Notes under the pieces: generated by a model
What the model was told of the DNA's origin: nothing
What the model saw: only the letters and a program-made list of their open reading frames with translations
Databases searched by the model: none
Translations under genes and position numbers: made by a program
In this document: positions 58,091-64,000 of the stretch, in pieces
Layout: each line of letters starts with the position of its first letter
Position numbering within the stretch: position 1 is the stretch's first letter
Source: Paraconiothyrium sp. Pb-2020
Taxonomy: Eukaryota > Ascomycota > Dothideomycetes > Pleosporales > Didymosphaeriaceae
DNA: 64,000 nucleotides
Reading direction: 5' to 3'
Assembly (NCBI GenBank): GCA_022419385.1
Contig: JAJUBI010000005.1
Location: forward strand, 4,216,001-4,280,000

Positions 58091-58443
58091 ATGAAGCTCC
58101 TCCTTCTCACCCCAATCCTTGCGACTGTCCTCGCTACTCCGGCTCCCGCTGCTACAAGCTGCACCGTAGGCCAGGTCTACTGCGGCTGGTACCTGATCGA
58201 CAAACTCGGTACATCCCCTCCCCTATTTCCTCTTTTTCCCATGTTGCTATGCTAACGAAAGGGACAGGCTGGTCCTCCTCCGACCTTCGCACCACGCTGT
58301 GCAACGCGCTTGGTAAATGCGACTTTAATAGCGGCGATGCTTGGAACTCGCTTTGGTTGTGCACGGGGAGTGGGAGCGTGTGGCCGAGTGCGGTTTGTGG
58401 TGGGGAAGGAAGTTGCAAGGGGCCGACTGCGCACTGCGGGTAG
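58091..58443 (+). CDS. Small secreted cysteine-rich protein (effector-like), 97 aa
   Basis: Exons 58091-58208 and 58268-58443, intron 58209-58267 (branch GCTAACG, acceptor GACAG). The signal peptide is MKLLLLTPILATVLATPAPA. The mature peptide has eight cysteines and several Trp/Gly residues (YCGWYLIDKLGWSSSDL, WNSLWLCTGSGSVW, CGGEGSCKGPTAHCG). It is not a hydrophobin and shows no lysin or chitin-binding signature I can name. The Cys-rich glycine tail ends two residues after the last His-Cys. It shares signal-peptide style, cysteine count and TATA spacing with the gene at 25545, but the mature sequences do not align well. Likely apoplastic; function unknown. Confidence 0.82.
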
Positions 58444-59571
58444 GTTATGAGGAGGTTGAGTGTATGACCACAGGCTGGAGATGAGGGCCAATGACCTGAT
58501 AGAGTAAGAGTATGAAGGGTAGGGCAATGGGTCGCGGTGTAGTGAGCTTCAAGGTGCCTGTCTTTACCGATAGTTCGAATACATGCTGTCTTGATTGGCT
58601 GACTGATACGAATGAAGTGGATTTGTGAAGATGTATAGGCAGGATGTACACTAAAAGAATGCTCATCCTACTAAGTTCGTTCGTAGGTGTAGGAAGTCTT
58701 GAGCACGTTGTTTGTCAAGAGATAGCAGTACGCCATCCTTTCGGAGCCCTCCAACTATGACGCGCCCGTGCTCATAGTCTGCATTTAGATAACGCCCGGA
58801 GTTATCGGAGAAATAGCCTTTTTCTTCTTGTTCCTCAGACACACCACTTTCGTCCGTACATTCGTCGAAGACACATCCTACCAAGAGTCGTCTTCAGCAG
58901 GTGACGTCGACAACGATCTCCAACGTTTTGGGAACGTGGCATTCTTAACCAAACATCGCAACCACAGCTGTGCATTTAGACAGCGTCAATGACAGGAGTC
59001 GAATTGAGCGCAGAACGTCCTGCTCTTAGTGTGCACCAATTGATAGCCGCATTGACAGCCTCCGCATGAGCAGAACTCGGAGTAAAGCCGGCGAACCCGC
59101 ACGCCCAGAGTCTATGCCTCATGGAAGCTGACCTTCGCTTGCAGCGTTCCAGAGGCTTGCTTTCCCTGTAGTAAAGAAAAGGTCTGTCGGTAAGAACAGG
59201 ATGCAACGCAAGGACTAGCATCGTGGCGGCCTCATGCATACTTAACCTCGACCACAGACATCTCGAGAGCAGAGCTTTGCCCCGGTGTTTAATGGTCTTA
59301 CAGAAACAACTCACCGCTGTTTCCTCCCTGACTGACGGTTGAGCTAGGAGCACCTTACCGCTGGATGAAGCATGCACCACCTATGCCCGGACGCAGGCTA
59401 CAGCTCACTGTATCCACGGCAGCCCGTCGGACTAGCCAGACTCCATGGACTACACGAGACGACAATTTCAGGCTGATGTCTATACGCAACGCAATCAACA
59501 ACGCACCATGATCGTCTCGCTGTATGTCCTCAACAGGCTGATCGTGAGAGATCACGAGGCTTCCTTCAAGC
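58444..59571. other. Intergenic region
   Basis: 1.1 kb. A minus-strand ORF (58663-58884, 73 codons) has mildly coding-like acidic content but no recognisable family or splice context; otherwise nothing. Confidence 0.45.
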
Positions 59572-60282
59572 ATGTCCCTTCGACGACCAAACGATCTACC
59601 CACTCACCCACTGTACCAAACATCGCGAAACAGCCTCACAAACACACTCACCAACAACTACCAACAACTCACCCAGATCAACATCCAAATCCTTTCGCCC
59701 CGCGCCCCAGTCCCAGCCCCAACCGCCCACGCAGTACCCCCCAACAACTCACTACCACCCTCAGTCTACCACGTTTCGTGAAACACACCATCTCACCAAC
59801 TGCCGCGTCTCACCGCAGACCAAGAACACACCCAATCACACCCGCCTTCCCACCACCATAAACAACGCGAATACGCAGATGCAATGCAGCTTACTCCCGA
59901 CCACGTGCCAGACCGAACTCCGAAGATGCAGCGCCGCGCTGCGGAAATCACTACTGACCTACAGACGGGGCCTGACGACGTCTGCTCAAGCCCCAAGCGC
60001 AGCGTATTGTATGTTCGAAACATGCGCCATGCGGACGATTCACTATATCTCAAGCCTAGATACTCGGCGAGAGGGGAAGACGCGCTGTCACCGATGCCTG
60101 CTCGCCGGATAGATAGGAAAGCATGGAGGCTTGAGGCACGACAGGCCCATCCCTACGATGAAACCGTGGCGTCCATGTGGGAACGGATCTACGCGGCAGC
60201 TCGCGAACTTGCCTTATCGATCGTTGTTTGTGCGGGTGAGTGTGACATCAGCAGTATGCTCGCGGCTTCGTCGGATGTGTAG
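59572..60282 (+). pseudogene. Unknown ORF interrupted by one in-frame TGA
   Basis: One reading frame is open from ATG 59572 to TAG 60282 (237 codons including stop) except for a TGA at 59779-59781. Both sides look coding: before it MSLRRPNDLPTHPLYQTS and an Asn/Thr/Pro-rich segment; after it LPRLTADQEHTQSHPPS, then MQRRAAEITTDLQTGPDDV and MWERIYAAARELAL. I could not find an intron that removes the TGA with good sites and keeps frame (a weak GTTTCG donor to CAG at 59889 is the best). TGA could derive from CGA by one C-to-T change. Candidate explanations are pseudogene, readthrough, a weak intron, or an annotation illusion. Family unknown. Confidence 0.4.
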
Positions 60283-61218
60283 ACCATGTGGAGAAGTGTC
60301 GGTGCTGCGGCTGGGTAGGCGTGCAGTGCAGTGCACGAAGGAAGCAGACGCAGAAAGGAAGCATGGCGCGCGTTGGCATGGTGTCTGCCGAAGGAAAATG
60401 ATCGACGTGGGAAGTCCCGCAGAAGCTCGTATAGAAAGTGCCGGGGACGTTTGTTTTGCGGGACGAAGCGGCTGCTAGATGAAGGTTACCAAGGCGAGTT
60501 CGTTTTACATATTCACGTATGCACATTCATAATTGCGATCGATAGTATGGATTGAGATTCCGTCCCATCAGAACGGTGACATCTTTGACGTATCTGGGTA
60601 TTAAGTAAGGTAATGTATGTATGCACATGTTATATGCACGTCGCTCAATCGCCGAAGCATACAAGGCGTGAGGAACGCCCAACCCACAAAGAACGCCAAC
60701 CTACTGTATCGTGGCTCAAACGGCACGACAGTCAAAGGTTACCTCCGAGTCTAGATTAAACGCCAGCTTAGAAGCCACTGTCGAGCCATGAGATTCAGAG
60801 CGTCGTAAGCATACGACGTTGCGCATGCCATGCCATGCTATATTGGTACAAAGAGACAATGAAATGACAGAGAGGTATCTGCGTCTTGCACGTCCGCAAC
60901 AAATGCGGAGAGGGATGCGAGAGCGAGACAAACATGGAGATGACATGACGGTCATGGTCATGTTTCGCGGAGCCGGAGTCGTGCGTGTCGGATGGTGGAG
61001 TTGCGCTGTGGCGGGTTCGCAGCGCCAGCCGTGCGCGGACACCTCAGCGATACGAGCTGAAACACGGGATGGCCTAAATCTACTCGCGAAAACCGACGAG
61101 CAGGAACGCTAGCAGGTGTGATGCAGACATGATGGGAAGTCATGGCGGCGAGTAGAGGTGAAAGTAGAACGGCTTGCAGAGGGGCCGAATAGCACTGCTG
61201 CAGGTGCGGGCCGATTGA
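60283..61218. other. Intergenic region
   Basis: 936 nt between the uncertain ORF and the phosducin-like gene; ORFs on both strands without coding support. Confidence 0.45.
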
Positions 61219-62194
61219 TTAATTTAGAATGCGATGCCTGCAGTGTTGAGTCAGCTGACGGTCCTGTTTCACTTTATGCTGTGCAACCAGCACCACACAG
61301 ACGACGGTGCAGTAGGGCAAAACTCACCGCCTAAAGACAGTTTCTATGCTCACGGCTGTGAGTTCAGAGTCTTCGGGAATCTCGTCCATCAGCGGCACCA
61401 GGCCAGCGAACTTGTCAGTGTTACGATACGCAATGACGGCGGGTACGCCAGCGACCTCCATCTCGGCGTCCTCGTAGTGAAGCTTGACGAAGCGGGTGGT
61501 GTCGTTGCGTCTTGCTACTTCGCGCATTTGCTCATCAACCATGGCGGAGATCTCAGACTAGATGATCTCAGTGACTCGTTCATTACACCCTAAGGGTAGG
61601 ACAACGTACCGTATCATCGTAGATGAAGACGACCACAACGGTATCCCGTGCGACCTTCTCTATGGCCTCGAGGAAGCCCTCGCCGTCGACGGCGGGCATG
61701 TTACCGTATATCCGTCGGCTGGGGCTAGTTGTGCGTGACCGTATGCGCTGGCCGGCGTTCTGAAGCTCCCGCAAGCGTGCCTCCCGCCACTGCTTCATGA
61801 AGCCATCCTCCTCATCGTCTGACGACAGCTTCTCGTCATGGTAGGCGGTGACGGTGTAGGAGGTGGGCTGCTGGCCCTTCTTCCAGGTGAAGCGGCGGGC
61901 CTGCTTCTTGGCCTTCTCAAAGGCAGCGGCGTCGGCGATGACGCCCTTGGGCCCTGTGTTGGCCTCTGAGCGGATCGAGGGGACGTGGTAGTTGTTGGAA
62001 CGCATGGCGGAGGAGTCGTTGATGCCGAGCTCTTCGTCGGTGTCTTCAGCAGGGTCGTCGTGCTCGTAGTAGCGCTCTTCCTTCTCGGGCTCGTCGCGGT
62101 CGCTGTCGTTGTTCCGGTCTTCGGGGTGGCGTGTCTCTGTGCCTTTGTCGCGGAACAGCTCGTTGTATTCTTCCTGGGCAGCAGATGAAGTCAT
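61219..62194 (-). CDS. Phosducin-like protein
   Basis: Exons 62194-61610, 61557-61328 and 61237-61219; introns of 52 and 90 nt; 277 aa. The N-terminal ~120 residues are acidic and disordered. The phosducin thioredoxin-like domain starts at YGNMPAVDGEGFLEAIEK and continues through TVVVVFIYDDTSEISAMVDEQMREVARRNDTTRF, FVKLHYEDAEMEVAGVPAVIAYRN and LVPLMDEIPEDSELTAVSIETVFRR. The last 19-nt exon adds HRILN; without it the ORF stops after FRR. Phosducin-like proteins chaperone G-protein beta-gamma assembly (PhnA in Aspergillus, Plp1 in yeast). The assignment to that subtype is inferred from the domain ends. Confidence 0.9.
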
Positions 62195-64000
62195 AGTGGA
62201 AAAGGGTGCCTGAGTCGGGCGGGCTGCTCTATAAGTACGACGACGGTGAGGTGTGTACGGGGAGGAGCGGGCGTTGGCTGGCAGTGACAAGCTCGGGGTT
62301 GGGCAGGGGTTGCCGGCTGCTATTTTGGCGGCGTCTCAGGGCTGCGATTGGGCCCGGTGTGGTGGAGGCGTGATGGAGCTGCGGTGATCAGGCCAGCAAC
62401 GCGTCTCTGCGGGAGTGTTCGTGGATGAGTCGCTCAGGCGCGCAGGGAAAACCCCAGCGTGCAGCATGCTTAAGGCTGAGCTGACCACGCGACACGCCCC
62501 TGCTCGCCGCCGCATTGGTAGATTGGCGAGCGGCGACTCCTCCTCCTGAAACGCGCTCTCGAGGCCGAAACAATGGGCCACACGACGCTTTGTTTGCTGC
62601 CAGACCGCCCAATTGCACGCCCCGCCACAGAGGCCTCCACCCGCGATGTGCGCTTTCGAAACTGCTGCTGTAACGGCCTCCGGCAGCGGCCAGCACCATC
62701 GCCAGACGTGCACGTCACGCCTCGCCATCAACGATCCGACCTCGAGCGCCGGCATTGCTGCGGGTCCTTTTCCTGAGGCACGTAATTCATGCGCTCGCCG
62801 GTTCGGTCGCCAGTATCGGACACCACGTCGCCCGATTCGCAAAAGGGGGGCCTCACCGCACGGTTGTTCCTCGAGCCGCCCGCATTTGCGAGGACCCCGG
62901 CGCGAATCTGCTTCTTTGCCAGAAACCTCCTTCTTCTAGAAGCCACCTGCAATCCTCCCCTTTGAGTCGTCGCCCACGCTGCCATGACTGCAATCAAAAT
63001 AGGGGAGCACGGACCGGCTATGTAAGACCGATTGCTCTACGCCACGTGCGTGCATGCTACACCGCATCCATTCTCGTATCCAGCCTTGAATAACATCAGG
63101 ACCCTTACGCACGCGCTTGAGCGTCTACGGACATGTCCACCTTGCATACGTCTAATTTCACTGCTGCGTGTATGCACTGTGGATTCCCTTTCGGGAAACT
63201 AAAAGGCTGTCGCTTCTCTGGTCATATTCAGGAATGGTTCGGTCGTCGAGCAGGTCCGCTGACGCACGCCTGTGCAGCACAGCAATGCCTCAAACGCAGC
63301 GTCCCCGAGCGCTTGAGTAGGCCTGATTCGACGCTGAATCACCAACAATCCTTGCCATGCTTCGCCCGTTACGACTCGATTGGTGATGACTCCCCAAAGC
63401 AGTTAGCCGAGTCGTATGCATTATCATTTCAATGAGACATTATACGCTGCCAGCATACCCTAGCCTCGAGTGCCCTTCACCATTATTGTCAATAAGACAA
63501 AGGTGGCGCAGGACACAATAGCTACCTCCCCCTCGGCTCGGTCGCTGAACGACAATACGAAATGACAGGTAACGGACATGCAAATGCGGGAAACAAGCGG
63601 CCCAGTGCACTTATGCACGGAGATGTACGCGTTTCTACGGACACGTGGAGTAGGGTGAGACGAATTATCCGCTAAGCGCTCGAGGGTCCTCCCGCTGCGC
63701 TAGCCAGTATTCTTGGAATTGTTGTTGCCCAGCAGGCGACTTGGAGTCTTGACACGACGCCGAGCTCTGACTGTTGTGTGTCACATGTGTGGAAGCGACT
63801 CGTCGTCGCAGACAGCAGACCTAGCTGCCTTGCGCTGGGCTCAAGCGCAGGTTTTGAAGGACAAAAGGAAACGCCATCACTTGGAGGTCCCAAACAGCGA
63901 ATTGCCATGATCCGAGGATGGCACCGAATCTTTGGTAGAGTATCACATCCCACCCCTTCAACAGTCGCAGACCATGGAAGTCTCCTTTCCAGGGTTCATT
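62195..64000. other. Gene-poor window end
   Basis: 1.8 kb. GC-rich ORFs on both strands at 62336-62997 shadow one another, and 63133-63953 holds only short ORFs. No domain, splice structure or repeat recognised; it includes the phosducin-like gene's promoter. Confidence 0.5.

Noticed and set aside
62336..62997. GC-rich ORFs up to 168 codons on both strands
   Set aside because: Long ORFs are expected by chance at this GC content; Arg/Ala/Cys-rich translation without motifs.
1..64000. Search for tRNA, rRNA, CRISPR, telomere repeats and transposon ends
   Set aside because: No TTCGA-arm tRNA pattern with matching acceptor, no spaced repeats, no TTAGGG arrays and no transposase or reverse transcriptase ORF recognised by eye; a program search could still find a tRNA.

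Overview
The window is a 64 kb piece of nuclear DNA from a filamentous ascomycete (Pezizomycotina; I would guess Dothideomycetes, but that is an inference). The evidence is many short spliceosomal introns (about 40-120 nt, GT..AG, with CTAAC/CTGAC-like branch sites), a Zn2Cys6 regulator, filamentous-fungus families (DUF4211, NPDISGIG membrane proteins, TM proteins starting MSLGPLTT) and small cysteine-rich secreted proteins. I find 29 protein-coding loci (26 apparently intact, one cut by the window edge, two broken or uncertain). I saw no tRNA, rRNA, CRISPR array or recognisable transposon.

Layout. 0-11 kb: the tail of a probable transcription factor, an unknown protein, a mucin-like single-pass membrane protein, an HSL-type esterase divergent from an SDR oxidoreductase, NADH-cytochrome b5 reductase, a secreted GH43-like beta-propeller enzyme and an unknown multi-pass membrane protein. 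11-25 kb: a conventional myosin II heavy chain (2423 codons, whose tail appears frame-broken) divergently paired with a large C3H1 zinc-finger protein of the Red1/ZFC3H1 type. Beside the myosin is a low-complexity gene that also looks frame-broken and contains runs of 16 C and 12 G. 25-36 kb: an 8-cysteine secreted protein, a CCDC137-like basic protein, an AIM6-type phosphodiesterase, a coiled-coil tail-anchored protein with seven TQT motifs, and eIF2B delta. 36-46 kb: an F-box/RCC1 protein, a second SDR, a Zn2Cys6 factor and a 617-residue secreted protein with PKD/Ig-like sequence. 46-62 kb: ribosomal protein S29, DNA polymerase alpha B subunit with paired MluI boxes in its promoter, a Sec14/CRAL-TRIO protein, dienelactone hydrolase, a GNAT acetyltransferase, a DUF4211 protein, a second 8-cysteine secreted protein, an ORF interrupted by one in-frame TGA and a phosducin-like protein.

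Most genes are unrelated housekeeping functions (cytokinesis, translation, replication, RNA decay, lipid transfer) arranged in divergent or convergent pairs; there is no convincing secondary-metabolite cluster. Secreted or inducible genes stand out because they carry clear TATA boxes. Several genes shift from C-rich to G-rich sense strands between their 5' and 3' halves. The most interesting items are the TQT-array protein (possible multivalent dynein light chain LC8 scaffold), the frame-broken myosin tail and its neighbour, the two secreted proteins with identical TATA-to-ATG spacing, and the TGA-interrupted ORF.
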